Shown here piece by piece: positions 25,193 to 33,337 of a DNA stretch of 64,000 bases (positions are counted from its first letter, which is position 1; the number at the start of each line of letters is the position of its first letter). Origin of the DNA: Algiphilus sp965216485 (GTDB lineage Bacteria; Pseudomonadota; Gammaproteobacteria; Nevskiales; Nevskiaceae); assembly GCF_965216485.1 (NCBI RefSeq), contig NZ_OZ244162.1:372001-436000 (forward strand), in the 5' to 3' direction. Position numbers and translations under genes: made by a program. Under the pieces are notes generated by a model. That model saw only the letters and a list, made by a program, of their open reading frames with translations, did no database searches and had not been told where the DNA came from.

Positions 25193-26727
25193 CGACCTGG
25201 CTCCGGATCGGCACCGTCAGCGGCGTCAGTGGTCGGCGACGCGTCGCCTGTCGACGATGGCAGCGCCCGATCCTCCGCCGTAGGAAGCGGCTGCATCTCC
25301 GGAGCAAGCAGCGGGCGCGCGGCATGGTCGATGGGTTCCACTTCGGACAGGGCCTCGCCCCCCACCTGCAGGTCGCGGAACTTGCGCGCCGAACTCAGCA
25401 CGCGGGTTTCCAGCGATCCCACGGCCTTGTTGTAGGCGTCCACGGCGTTGTCAAGGCTCTTGCCGACTTTCTGCCAATGGCCCGCCAGGGTACCGATGCG
25501 GTCGTAGATCTCCCGGCCCAGCTTGGCCACCTTTTCGGCATTCTCGGCAAGGTCCTCCTGGCGCCAGCCGTAGGACACCGCCTTGAGCAGGGCGATGAAG
25601 CTGGTCGGCGAGGCGACGATGACCTTGCGCTCGGCGCCGTACTCAATGAGGCTGGGGTCGGCCTTCAACGCCTCAGAGAAGAAGACCTCGCCCGGTACGA
25701 AAAGGACGACGAACTCCGGCGTGCGGTCAAACTGTTCGAAATACTGCTTGCCGCCCAGCTGCTGGATATGACTGCGCAGCTGCTGGGCATGCTGTTTCAG
25801 GCGTGCGTTGCGGCTGTCTTCGTCGGGGGCTTCGATGGCCTCCAGGTAGGCGGCGACCGGCGCCTTGGAATCGACCACGATGCGCCGTCCGCCAGGCAGG
25901 TGCACGGTCATGTCGGGGCGCAAACGCCCACCCTGATCCGTACTCACGCTCTCCTGCTCGGAAAAGTCGATGTGCTCGGTCATGCCGGCCATCTCGGCAA
26001 CGCGCTTGAGCTGGACTTCTCCCCAGCGACCGCGGGTATGCGGCTGGCGCAGCGCCTTGACGAGTCGGTCGGTTTCCCCCTTCAGAGCAGGCAGGTGGGT
26101 ATCGATCAGGGCCTTCATCTGCTGGTTGAGCGCGCCGTAGGCCTCGCTGCGTGCTGCCTCCAGCTTCTGGTTCTGCCCTTCCAGCTTGGCCAATGATTCG
26201 CGCAGCGGCTTGACCAGCTCATCCACCGCCTGCCGGCGCTTGTCGAGGTCGTTGCGGGCCAGCTGCTCCTGCTGCTGAAAGCGCTGTTCGGCCAATTGCA
26301 GCAGGGACTTCTTGTTGGCCTCCAGCGCTTCCGCGGAAAGGATCTTGAAGCGCTCCTCGAGCTGCTCACGCGTGCTCTCGAGCAACTTCTGCTTTTCCTG
26401 TGCCGCTTTCTGCTCTGCTTCAAGGCGTGTACGCAGCTCCGCAGCGGCCGTGCGCTCACGCTGTAATTGTTCGCGCAGCGTTTCCTGCATCTGATGCAGC
26501 TCGGCGATCCGCTGCTCACGCTCCGCCAACCGCTGTTGCATGGATTCGGCCTGGGCCTCATAGCCGACGCGCTCGCTGCGCAGCGTCTGCACGTCCTGCA
26601 CCAACCCGGCGATGCGGCGACCGCGCCCTAGCGCGAGCAACAGAAGCCCCACCGCCAGGGCGGCAAGGCCACCGGCCAGCCAGGGCAATAACAAGGAAAG
26701 CAGTTCGGTGTGTGTCATTGCCTGCAT
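25189..26727 (-). CDS. rmuC: DNA recombination protein RmuC
   Basis: 512 aa. A membrane-proximal helix LLLPWLAGGLAALAVGLLLLALG is followed by a long coiled coil (about residues 40-200, rich in Glu, Gln, Arg) and the RmuC nuclease-like domain with PHTRGRWGEVQLKRV, RPDMTVHLPGGRRIVVDSKAP and FVPGEVFFSEAL, the D/E-x-K type catalytic core. RmuC limits inversions at short inverted repeats in E. coli. Start at 26727 or at a second ATG three codons in; neither has a strong ribosome site. The C-terminal tail is acidic. It precedes the kinase gene. Confidence 0.93.
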   Translation of the reverse strand: MQAMTHTELLSLLLPWLAGGLAALAVGLLLLALGRGRRIAGLVQDVQTLRSERVGYEAQAESMQQRLAEREQRIAELHQMQETLREQLQRERTAAAELRTRLEAEQKAAQEKQKLLESTREQLEERFKILSAEALEANKKSLLQLAEQRFQQQEQLARNDLDKRRQAVDELVKPLRESLAKLEGQNQKLEAARSEAYGALNQQMKALIDTHLPALKGETDRLVKALRQPHTRGRWGEVQLKRVAEMAGMTEHIDFSEQESVSTDQGGRLRPDMTVHLPGGRRIVVDSKAPVAAYLEAIEAPDEDSRNARLKQHAQQLRSHIQQLGGKQYFEQFDRTPEFVVLFVPGEVFFSEALKADPSLIEYGAERKVIVASPTSFIALLKAVSYGWRQEDLAENAEKVAKLGREIYDRIGTLAGHWQKVGKSLDNAVDAYNKAVGSLETRVLSSARKFRDLQVGGEALSEVEPIDHAARPLLAPEMQPLPTAEDRALPSSTGDASPTTDAADGADPEPGR

Positions 26728-26904
26728 GCTGCCACGCCGGGGACCGCGGCGGTTGTGGCCGCCGACTCAGCGGGCAAGTGCTACCGGCGATCAGCCGATC
26801 GGATGGTCTGTTGAAGCGCCGTCGACATACTGGCAATGACGTCCCCCGCACGGCCAGCAGTGGTCGGGTCCCGGAGGGCGATAGCTTATCGCAGCAGGAA
26901 TCGC

Positions 26905-27981
26905 ATGATCGAACGCGCTCTTGTCATTGAAGCGGCGGAAGCCCACGCCGTGATCCAGAATCAGCGGGATGCAGCCGTCGCGGCGCTGGTCGAGGTATTC
27001 CGCAACCGTGCAGCCCAGGCATGGCGCGAGTTCGGCGAGGACGCCGTGCGCGAGATGCGCGACGAGGCCCATCGGCTGCTGGATCACTTTGAGGCATCCA
27101 TCGCCGGGTACACCAGCAGCCCGCTGGTGCGCTATCTGCTGTGGTTGCGCGACGTGCTGACGGCGCGACAGGCAGCCCCGGATGCCGTGCCGCTCTGTCT
27201 GGACCGCCTCGATGCGGTCTTCGGCGACACCGCCTCAGCCAGTGCGCGTGCCGCACTGTACGGCGTCCTGCGCGAAGTGCAATACGCCCTGCGCTGGCAC
27301 CGCCACGCCACCGACTGGCGCATTCATTCTCCGCCGGACAGCCGCGGCTATGCCGAGTTCGAGGCGGCCCTCGTCGCCGGCGATCACGTTCTGGCGCAGC
27401 AGCTGTTCCGGGCCGCACTGGAACGGCAGCGCGACCCGGTGGCCGCCGCTGTCGAGCTCGTCCAGCCCGCGCTCTACAGCATCGGCCGCAAATGGCAAGA
27501 CAATCAGATTTCCGTGGCCCAGGAGCATCTGGCGACGGCGATCGTCGAAGCTCTGCTTGCAGAGACGGCCCATGCACACGGGCGCGGTGGCCCGGAAGAC
27601 TCGTCATCGATGCTCGCGCTGGCACCGGGGAACCGGCACAGCGTGGGACTGCGTATTGTCGCCGATGCCCTCGCCGAAGCCGGATGGAACACGCACACGC
27701 TGCCCGCGGGCGGGGATGTGCACGCCATCCTCGAAGCGGTCGCGCGGGAGCGGCCGCAGGTACTGGCCGTGTCGGTGTCGCTGGCGCATCACCTGCTCAC
27801 GACGCGCGCCCTGTTCACGCGCGTTCGCAGCCGCCTGGGGCCGGCTGCGCCGCAGCTTCTGCTCGGCGGCCTGGCCGTTGCCGAGTACCCCGATATCGCG
27901 CGCAGCATGGAAGACATTATTCTGGTGCCCGACGTCCGCGACCTCGGCCAAACCTTGCGCACGCTCGCCAAGGTGGCATGA
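26905..27981 (+). CDS. Cobalamin-binding domain protein (putative light/B12 sensor)
   Basis: 358 aa. The N-terminal 150 residues form a helical domain of unknown type. Residues about 160-245 match the B12-binding-2 helical cap (QLFRAALERQ, QPALYSIGRKWQDNQISVAQEH), and residues about 250-358 a B12-binding Rossmann domain with GNRHSVGLRIVADAL, PQVLAVSVSL and LLLGGLAV. The canonical D/ExHxxG motif is NRHSVG: the cobalt-ligating His is kept but the acidic residue is Asn. Without a methyltransferase domain, a sensory role is likely. It overlaps a GGDEF gene by four bases (ATGA). AGGAA precedes ATG 26905. Confidence 0.83.
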   Translation: MIERALVIEAAEAHAVIQNQRDAAVAALVEVFRNRAAQAWREFGEDAVREMRDEAHRLLDHFEASIAGYTSSPLVRYLLWLRDVLTARQAAPDAVPLCLDRLDAVFGDTASASARAALYGVLREVQYALRWHRHATDWRIHSPPDSRGYAEFEAALVAGDHVLAQQLFRAALERQRDPVAAAVELVQPALYSIGRKWQDNQISVAQEHLATAIVEALLAETAHAHGRGGPEDSSSMLALAPGNRHSVGLRIVADALAEAGWNTHTLPAGGDVHAILEAVARERPQVLAVSVSLAHHLLTTRALFTRVRSRLGPAAPQLLLGGLAVAEYPDIARSMEDIILVPDVRDLGQTLRTLAKVA

Positions 27982-29054
27982 CGCAGGACGCGCTCCCGAT
28001 GGAGTGGCTGGCGCCGATGCGCAGCATCGCGTTCGCCCGCATCGCCGACGACGGTGCGCTGCAATGGGCCAACGAAGGCTTTCGCCGATTGCTGCCAGAC
28101 GCCGTACGCAATGCATCGCATCTCCACGTAGCGCCCTACTTGCTGTCCCCCCGGCTGGATGCCTTGCAGCGTCTGGCGGGGACGGCGGCCGCGCCCTGCT
28201 ATCGCGGTTTGCTCACCATCGGCGACCCGGAAGGCCAGGCTCGGAGCCTGCGCGGCCATGTGCGATTTCAGAGCGATGGATGGCTGCTGATGGCGGAGCA
28301 CGATATCGAGGACATCATGCGCGTGTCGGATGCGGCCATGCGACTCAGCGCCGATCTGGCCCAGAGTCAGCGCGAGCTGATCGTCATGAACCGTCGATTG
28401 TCCGAGCGAGAGGCGGAGATCCACAGCCTCTCGGTCACTGACCAGCTCACCGGCGTCGGCAACCGGCGTCAACTGGACCAATGCCTGGAAGCGGCGGTCA
28501 TGACTGCGCGAACGGAACACATCCCCTTCAGCCTGGTCATGATCGACATCGATCACTTCAAGGCGGTCAATGATGTCTTCGGGCACGCCATCGGCGATCG
28601 TCTGCTGCAGCATCTCGCACGGACCCTGCAGGAAGGGCTGCGCAACACGGATACCGTCTGCCGCTTTGGAGGCGAGGAATTCGCCATTGTCATGCCGGAC
28701 TGTGATCTCGATGCCGCCGGCGCCTGCAGCGAAGCGATGCGCACCCGCATCGCACAGTTGCCGGGAGTGGAGCAGGCACCGCGCGTCACTGCCACCTTCG
28801 GGGTGGCGCAATGGCGCGAGGGCGATACCGCTGACAGCCTGCTGCAACGTGCCGACGATGCGCTCTACCAGGGCAAGTCCGACGGTCGCAATCGGGTGGT
28901 ATGCGCCGATGCGCCGTGCGCGCCGATGCGGCCCTCGGGCGCGGGCGAGCGATCGCGGCAAGCGTGGCCGGCATCCATCGAGCGACGCAGACGCGGCGGC
29001 CACTGGCATCCGGCTTCGGGCGGCGCAGAGCACTCGCGCGGCGGCAGCGGCTGA
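27978..29054 (+). CDS. Diguanylate cyclase with PAS-like N-terminus
   Basis: 358 aa. The N-terminal 120 residues look PAS-like (SIAFARIADDGALQWANEGFRRLL), a coiled-coil linker follows (ELIVMNRRLSEREAEI), then a GGDEF domain with SVTDQLTGVGNRRQLDQ, MIDIDHFKAVND and the active-site FGGEEFAIV. GGEEF is the catalytic form, so it should make cyclic di-GMP from GTP. The last 50 residues are Arg/Gly-rich and unstructured. Four-base overlap with the cobalamin-binding gene suggests that the cobalamin protein regulates the cyclase. Confidence 0.92.
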   Translation: MTQDALPMEWLAPMRSIAFARIADDGALQWANEGFRRLLPDAVRNASHLHVAPYLLSPRLDALQRLAGTAAAPCYRGLLTIGDPEGQARSLRGHVRFQSDGWLLMAEHDIEDIMRVSDAAMRLSADLAQSQRELIVMNRRLSEREAEIHSLSVTDQLTGVGNRRQLDQCLEAAVMTARTEHIPFSLVMIDIDHFKAVNDVFGHAIGDRLLQHLARTLQEGLRNTDTVCRFGGEEFAIVMPDCDLDAAGACSEAMRTRIAQLPGVEQAPRVTATFGVAQWREGDTADSLLQRADDALYQGKSDGRNRVVCADAPCAPMRPSGAGERSRQAWPASIERRRRGGHWHPASGGAEHSRGGSG

Positions 29055-29203
29055 TCGCTCTTAGCCGCCGGAGCGCGTCTGGCCGAAACGCGACCTGAGC
29101 GGTACCGCTAGTCCAGACGGGGCGCCCGCACAACACGGCGTGCCAGCACTTGGCGCCTATCTCGCGTAGGATGCGCCGAACATCTGTTTATGTGGTACCA
29201 ACC

Positions 29204-29692
29204 GTGCAAATCACCGACAAGACCGTCGCCGAGTTCCATTACACGCTCACCAACGACAACAAGGAAGTCATCGATTCCTCGCGCGAGCGCGAGCCGATGC
29301 GCTATCTCCACGGCGCCAGCACCATCGTTGCCGGTCTCGAGGAAGAGATGGAAGGCAAGCAGGCGGGCGACAAGTTCCAGGTGGCCGTGACACCGGAAAA
29401 TGGCTACGGCGAACGCGTCGAGCAACTGGTGCAGACCGTGCCGCGCTCGGCCTTCGAAGGCGTCGATGAAGTGGCGCCCGGCATGCGCTTCCGTGCGGAG
29501 ACCCAGCAGGGCCCGGTGACCGTCATGGTCACGGAAGTGGGCGACGAGGAAGTGACCGTCGATGGCAACCATCCGCTCGCCGGCGAGAATCTGAATTTCG
29601 ACGTCGAAGTCGTGTCCGTGCGCGAAGCCACGCCGGAAGAGATCGAACACGGTCATCCGCACAACGACGACGGCAGTCATCCGGACGACTGA
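29204..29692 (+). CDS. slyD: FKBP-type peptidyl-prolyl isomerase, SlyD-like
   Basis: 162 aa. It starts QITDKTVAEFHYTLTNDNKEVIDSS in the SlyD style and continues with FKBP core motifs (PMRYLHGASTIVAGLEEEMEGK, VTPENGYGER) and the IF chaperone-loop region. GTG 29204 gives the start that fits family alignment; GTG 29192 is an alternative. The tail HGHPHNDDGSHPDD is short and His/Asp-rich, less metal-binding than E. coli SlyD. Role: prolyl isomerase and chaperone, possibly nickel handling. A terminator follows. Confidence 0.92.
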   Translation: MQITDKTVAEFHYTLTNDNKEVIDSSREREPMRYLHGASTIVAGLEEEMEGKQAGDKFQVAVTPENGYGERVEQLVQTVPRSAFEGVDEVAPGMRFRAETQQGPVTVMVTEVGDEEVTVDGNHPLAGENLNFDVEVVSVREATPEEIEHGHPHNDDGSHPDD

Positions 29693-29727
29693 GTCGATCG
29701 GGCCGTTTTCGGCCGTTTGTCTGTTGA

Positions 29728-29765
29728 AAGGCCGCGTCGGGCAGCCCCGGCGCGGCCTTCTTGTT
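29728..29765 (+). terminator. Rho-independent terminator after slyD
   Basis: Stem AAGGCCGCG/CGCGGCCTT (29728-29736 with 29751-29759) around a GC-rich loop, followed by CTTGTT. It ends the slyD transcript. Confidence 0.75.
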
Positions 29766-29831
29766 GCACCCACTTGCACTTGGCCGCCGTCGGCGTAGTC
29801 TCGATGTTGGGTTTCCACGAGGAGTGTGCCC

Positions 29832-30161
29832 ATGCATCACAAGGATCACCTGGGTGAACGCCTGCGTCTGCGGGAAAAGGTCGAGGAAGACCGCTACTTT
29901 GCCAACCTGGAACGCCTGCGCCGCGAAGGCGGCGCGCCGGCAGCCGCGATGACCGGGCATGCCATGGCGCAGGCCCCGGAGGAAGGCGCCTGCCCACGCT
30001 GCGGTATCCGTCTCGTGCCGGCGCAGATTCGCGCCCTTGAGGTCCACGAGTGCGCCCGCTGCGGTGGCATCTGGCTCGACCGCATGGCGCTACGGCCCTT
30101 CCCGAGCCAGCATCGCAGGCCTCTGCTGGATTACGTCGCGGAGTATTTCCGCGCCCACTGA
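29832..30161 (+). CDS. TFIIB-type zinc-ribbon protein
   Basis: 109 aa. A charged helical N-terminus (GERLRLREKVEEDRYFANLERLRRE) is followed by a zinc ribbon ACPRCGIRLVPAQIRALEVHECARCGGIWLD, the PF13453 zf-TFIIB-like signature (two CxxC). Function unknown; such proteins are common in proteobacteria. ATG 29832 has AGGAG seven bases upstream. Confidence 0.8.
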   Translation: MHHKDHLGERLRLREKVEEDRYFANLERLRREGGAPAAAMTGHAMAQAPEEGACPRCGIRLVPAQIRALEVHECARCGGIWLDRMALRPFPSQHRRPLLDYVAEYFRAH

Positions 30162-30171
30162 AGCGGTTCGC

Positions 30172-30206
30172 CCGCCTGCCTGGGGTGATCGCCGCCAGGC
30201 AGGCGG
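30172..30206. terminator. Convergent 12-bp palindromic hairpin
   Basis: CCGCCTGCCTGG (30172-30183) pairs perfectly with CCAGGCAGGCGG (30195-30206). It fills the gap between the zinc-ribbon gene and the convergent wax-ester synthase gene. No T tract, so termination is inferred from position. Confidence 0.5.
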
Positions 30207-30214
30207 AGGCATCG

Positions 30215-31588
30215 CTAGAGCGCGGCTTCCAGTTCTTCCAGTGCCTCGGCGCTGTAGACCGCCATGCGCTGCAGATGGGGCACGCTGTCGCGGCAGCCGG
30301 TGAAGCCAAAGTCCAGTTTGTCGACGTAGCTCACCACGGTGACATTGAGTCCGTAGCCGTGGAAGGGAATCGACATCGGATAGTAGGCGTCCAGCTTCCA
30401 GCCACGGAAATACAGCGGCTCCCGCGGACCGGGGACGTTGGATACCACCAGATTGAAGGCCGGGCGCACCCGACCGACCGCGCCGGGCACCTGCGCCAGC
30501 AGCAGCGGCGCCATCAACAGCGCGCTGTATTGCATGATGCCGGCGCGCGTCATGCCCTTGAGTTGCGCCTTGGCGCTCGTGGTGGAGGCGATGATCGCCT
30601 CAAAGCGCGCCACCGGATCCTCGATATCGGTCGCAAGCGACGCCAGAATGGTGCCCACGGCGTTGCCGCCACCCGGATCGTCCTTGGGGCGGATATTGAC
30701 CGGCAGCATGGCCGTCATCGCCTCGCGCGGCAGCGCATTTTGCTCCTGCAGCAGACGGCGCAGGGAGGCACTGCTGACCGCGAGCACGACGTCGTTGATG
30801 GTGCCGCCGAAGTGCTCCCCGACCCGCTTGAAGCGTTCCAGCGCGAATTCCTGCGTCGCAAAGCGGCGGTTGCGACTGACGCGCTGATTGACGATCGACT
30901 TCGGCGCGCGCATGGGCGCCGCGAGTTCATTGTGATCGCGCTGATAGGAGCGGAACAGCGACTTGCTGATGCTGCGCGTGGTGCCCAGCTGCTCGCGTGC
31001 GACCCGCATCAGACTTTCCAGCACCGGCGGCGCTTCGCTGCCTTCGCTGCGTGGGCGCTTGTCCGGTGCACGCGCGAAGAACATCGGCGAATCACGATCC
31101 TCGGGCGATCGGCTCAGGCTGCGCGACAGCAACTGAATGCCGGTATAGCCGTCGATAAGGCTGTGGTGCACCTTGAAGTACATCGCGAAGCGGCCGCCTT
31201 CCAGGCCTTCGATGAAATGCACCTCCCACGGCGGACGATGGAAGTCGATGCTGTGGCTGTGCAGGCGCGAAACCAGCACCCCCAGCTTGCGCTCGTCACC
31301 CGGCGCCGGCAAGGCGGAGTGGCGCACGTGGTAGTCGATGTCGAAATCCTCGTCCTCGATCCAGCGCTGCAGGGGATGGGCCGGCACATTCGGGAAGCGC
31401 AGTTTCAGATTCCACGGCGGGTAGACCCGGACCTCATTGCGGATCTCCTCCATCAAGGTGCTGAGATCTTCCGGATCCTCGCCGGGGGCAGCGGAGCAGG
31501 TCATCATCGACCCGACGTGCATCATGGACTCGCGCGTCTCGTTGGCGAGAAAGGTCCAGTCCAGCGCGTTCAACCGCTTCCCGGCCAT
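30215..31588 (-). CDS. Wax ester synthase/acyl-CoA:diacylglycerol acyltransferase
   Basis: 457 aa WS/DGAT enzyme that esterifies fatty alcohols or diacylglycerol with acyl-CoA to make storage wax esters or triacylglycerol. The catalytic motif KVHHSLIDGYTG (HHxxxDG) is near residue 140; NDVVLAVSSASLRRLL and the C-terminal DUF1298 part (FNLVVSNVPGPREPLYF) are typical. The N-terminus LNALDWTFLANET fits the family. ATG 31588 follows AGAGGAG. Linked by theme, not by operon, with alkB: alkane-derived acyl chains could be stored as wax ester. Confidence 0.92.
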   Translation of the reverse strand: MAGKRLNALDWTFLANETRESMMHVGSMMTCSAAPGEDPEDLSTLMEEIRNEVRVYPPWNLKLRFPNVPAHPLQRWIEDEDFDIDYHVRHSALPAPGDERKLGVLVSRLHSHSIDFHRPPWEVHFIEGLEGGRFAMYFKVHHSLIDGYTGIQLLSRSLSRSPEDRDSPMFFARAPDKRPRSEGSEAPPVLESLMRVAREQLGTTRSISKSLFRSYQRDHNELAAPMRAPKSIVNQRVSRNRRFATQEFALERFKRVGEHFGGTINDVVLAVSSASLRRLLQEQNALPREAMTAMLPVNIRPKDDPGGGNAVGTILASLATDIEDPVARFEAIIASTTSAKAQLKGMTRAGIMQYSALLMAPLLLAQVPGAVGRVRPAFNLVVSNVPGPREPLYFRGWKLDAYYPMSIPFHGYGLNVTVVSYVDKLDFGFTGCRDSVPHLQRMAVYSAEALEELEAAL

Positions 31589-31651
31589 GGCGTGCTCCTC
31601 TTTTTGTTGTCGTAGGGTCACCTTAGCAGGCGCACGCCGGGGACTGCGCCC

Positions 31652-32425
31652 CTATTCCAGAAAACGGTCGCGCAGGCGCTCCACCAGGCCACTGCCCACA
31701 CCGAAGGGCGCCAGATACTGCGCCACGCTGCCGTGCGCCGCGCGCAGGCCCTGCAGGAAGGCCACCATGTGTTCCGGGCGCGCGTTGAGGGCATCGGGCG
31801 GCGCACCGTGCTGACGATACTGCGCAAAGGCCGCGGCACGATCCGCTTCCGGAATGGCCTGACCGACCAGCTCGGTGAGGGCATAATCGGCGGCGATGGT
31901 TTCGTCCGGCACGCCCAGCAGGGTCATCAAGGTGGCCGCCACGATGCCGGTGCGGTCCTTGCCGGCGGCACAGTGGAACACCATCGGCGTGGCGTCATCG
32001 GCAGCGATGCATTGCAGCACGCGCGCCAGTACCGGGCCGACGCCGCGCGAGATCCAGAGATAGACGATGCCCAGGTCGTCCAGGTCGGGCAGCGGATCGT
32101 CGTCCGGTACATCTTCGCGATTGAGCGGCAGGTGAAACAGGCGCACATCCACGCCATCGGCGATGGGGGCCACGCCCTTGCGCTCGCATTCGCGGGCATG
32201 GCGCAGGTCGACCACGCTGCAGATGCCCAGTCCGTCGCGCAGCAGCGTGCTGTCCGCTGACGTCAGTCCGCCCAGGGCGTCGCTGCGATAAAGCTGCCGC
32301 CAGCGCAGGCGCGCGCCGTCACGGGTGCGATAGCCGCCGATGTCACGGAAATTCCGGCTGCCTTCCAGTGGAATCCAGCGCTCGGCGATGGAGAGTTCGT
32401 CATCAAGAAACATCGGAAAAAGCAT
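31652..32425 (-). CDS. PtpB-like protein tyrosine/serine phosphatase
   Basis: About 257 aa. The active-site P-loop is HCAAGKDRTG (Cx5R with the GKDR form), and NFRDIGGYRTRDG near the N-terminus is the usual PF13350 signature. This form is shared with Mycobacterium PtpB and with phosphoinositide/lipid phosphatases. No export signal is evident. The start is uncertain: 32413, 32425 and 32452 are all in frame without a clear ribosome site. Substrate unknown. Confidence 0.84.
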   Translation of the reverse strand: MLFPMFLDDELSIAERWIPLEGSRNFRDIGGYRTRDGARLRWRQLYRSDALGGLTSADSTLLRDGLGICSVVDLRHARECERKGVAPIADGVDVRLFHLPLNREDVPDDDPLPDLDDLGIVYLWISRGVGPVLARVLQCIAADDATPMVFHCAAGKDRTGIVAATLMTLLGVPDETIAADYALTELVGQAIPEADRAAAFAQYRQHGAPPDALNARPEHMVAFLQGLRAAHGSVAQYLAPFGVGSGLVERLRDRFLE

Positions 32426-32549
32426 GCCTGCCTGCGCCGGCCATTCGCGCATTGTCGAAGCAAAGGTGCCGCTGAGGGGCACGCATTGCATTATCTCTCA
32501 GCCGCTGGCGCGGGTGCGCTGGCGTCGCACTGCTCACCCGTTGCCGCCC

Positions 32550-32843
32550 ATGCTTCGATCCGCATCCTCCGACCGCTGTGCACTCTGCGACCGCACGGTG
32601 CCGCTGAGCTTTCACCATCTCGTGCCTCGCAAGAACCACCGCAAGCCGTGGTTCCAACGGCATTTCAGCAAAGAGGACATGCGTCGCCGTGGGATCTGGC
32701 TGTGCAGGGAATGCCACCGCGCCGTGCATCGCTTTCACGATGAACAGACCCTGGGCCGACAGTTGAACACGCTGGAGGCCCTGCGCGAGGATCCGCAGAT
32801 TCAGCGGCACGTGGCCTGGGCGCGCAAGCTGCGTGCGCGCTAG
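32550..32843 (+). CDS. HNH-like zinc-binding protein
   Basis: 97 aa. The pattern CALC ... FHHLVPRK ... LCRECHRAVHRFHDE resembles a small HNH endonuclease with two CxxC zinc pairs and a His-His catalytic strand. It lacks a separate DNA-binding domain, and its nuclease activity is not established. Such standalone proteins are common in gammaproteobacteria. Divergent from the phosphatase gene and convergent with the DMT-transporter gene. Confidence 0.66.
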   Translation: MLRSASSDRCALCDRTVPLSFHHLVPRKNHRKPWFQRHFSKEDMRRRGIWLCRECHRAVHRFHDEQTLGRQLNTLEALREDPQIQRHVAWARKLRAR

Positions 32844-32855
32844 GCGCAGGCGCGG

Positions 32856-33314
32856 CTAACCGCGCACCACCAGCAGCGCGCCCAGCACCAGCAGAAGCGC
32901 ACCCGCCACGCGCACCAGATTGGCGGGGCGCTGCGCCAAGCCCAACAGGCCGAAATGATCCATCACCAGGGCGGCGATGAGCTGCGCCGCAACCAGCGTG
33001 GCAAAGAAGGCCGCCACCCCGACCTTGGGCGCGGCCCAGGTGGCGGTGGCCACAAAGCTGGCTCCCAGCGTGCCTCCGGCAAGCCAGAGATGCGTGGGCA
33101 CCTGCGTCAGCATGCGCATGTCCGGCACGCCCTGGCGCGGCATGAGCAGCATCACCAGCACGCCAAGCACGCTGGCACCCGCGAGGAAGTTCACCAGCGC
33201 CGCACGCAAGGGAGATCCGAGATGGCTGGCGAGCTGACCGTTGAAGGCCGGCTGGGCCGCCACCGCGGCACCGGCGAGGGCAATCAGCACGATGGGAAGC
33301 AGCAGGGAAGGCAT
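32856..33314 (-). CDS. DMT-family transporter, YdcZ type (DUF606)
   Basis: 152 aa with five predicted membrane helices: LLLPIVLIALAGAAVAAQPAFNGQL at the N-terminus, LVNFLAGASVLGVLVMLLM, and a C-terminal pair including VRVAGALLLVLGALLVV. The fold is that of a half-size EamA-like transporter, PF04657. It is a probable small-molecule exporter; substrate unknown. It is 24 bases upstream of the PhaC-like gene's stop on the same strand, so it may be co-transcribed after it. Confidence 0.82.
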   Translation of the reverse strand: MPSLLLPIVLIALAGAAVAAQPAFNGQLASHLGSPLRAALVNFLAGASVLGVLVMLLMPRQGVPDMRMLTQVPTHLWLAGGTLGASFVATATWAAPKVGVAAFFATLVAAQLIAALVMDHFGLLGLAQRPANLVRVAGALLLVLGALLVVRG

Positions 33315-33337
33315 GGGATCTCCGTCGATCGATGCGG

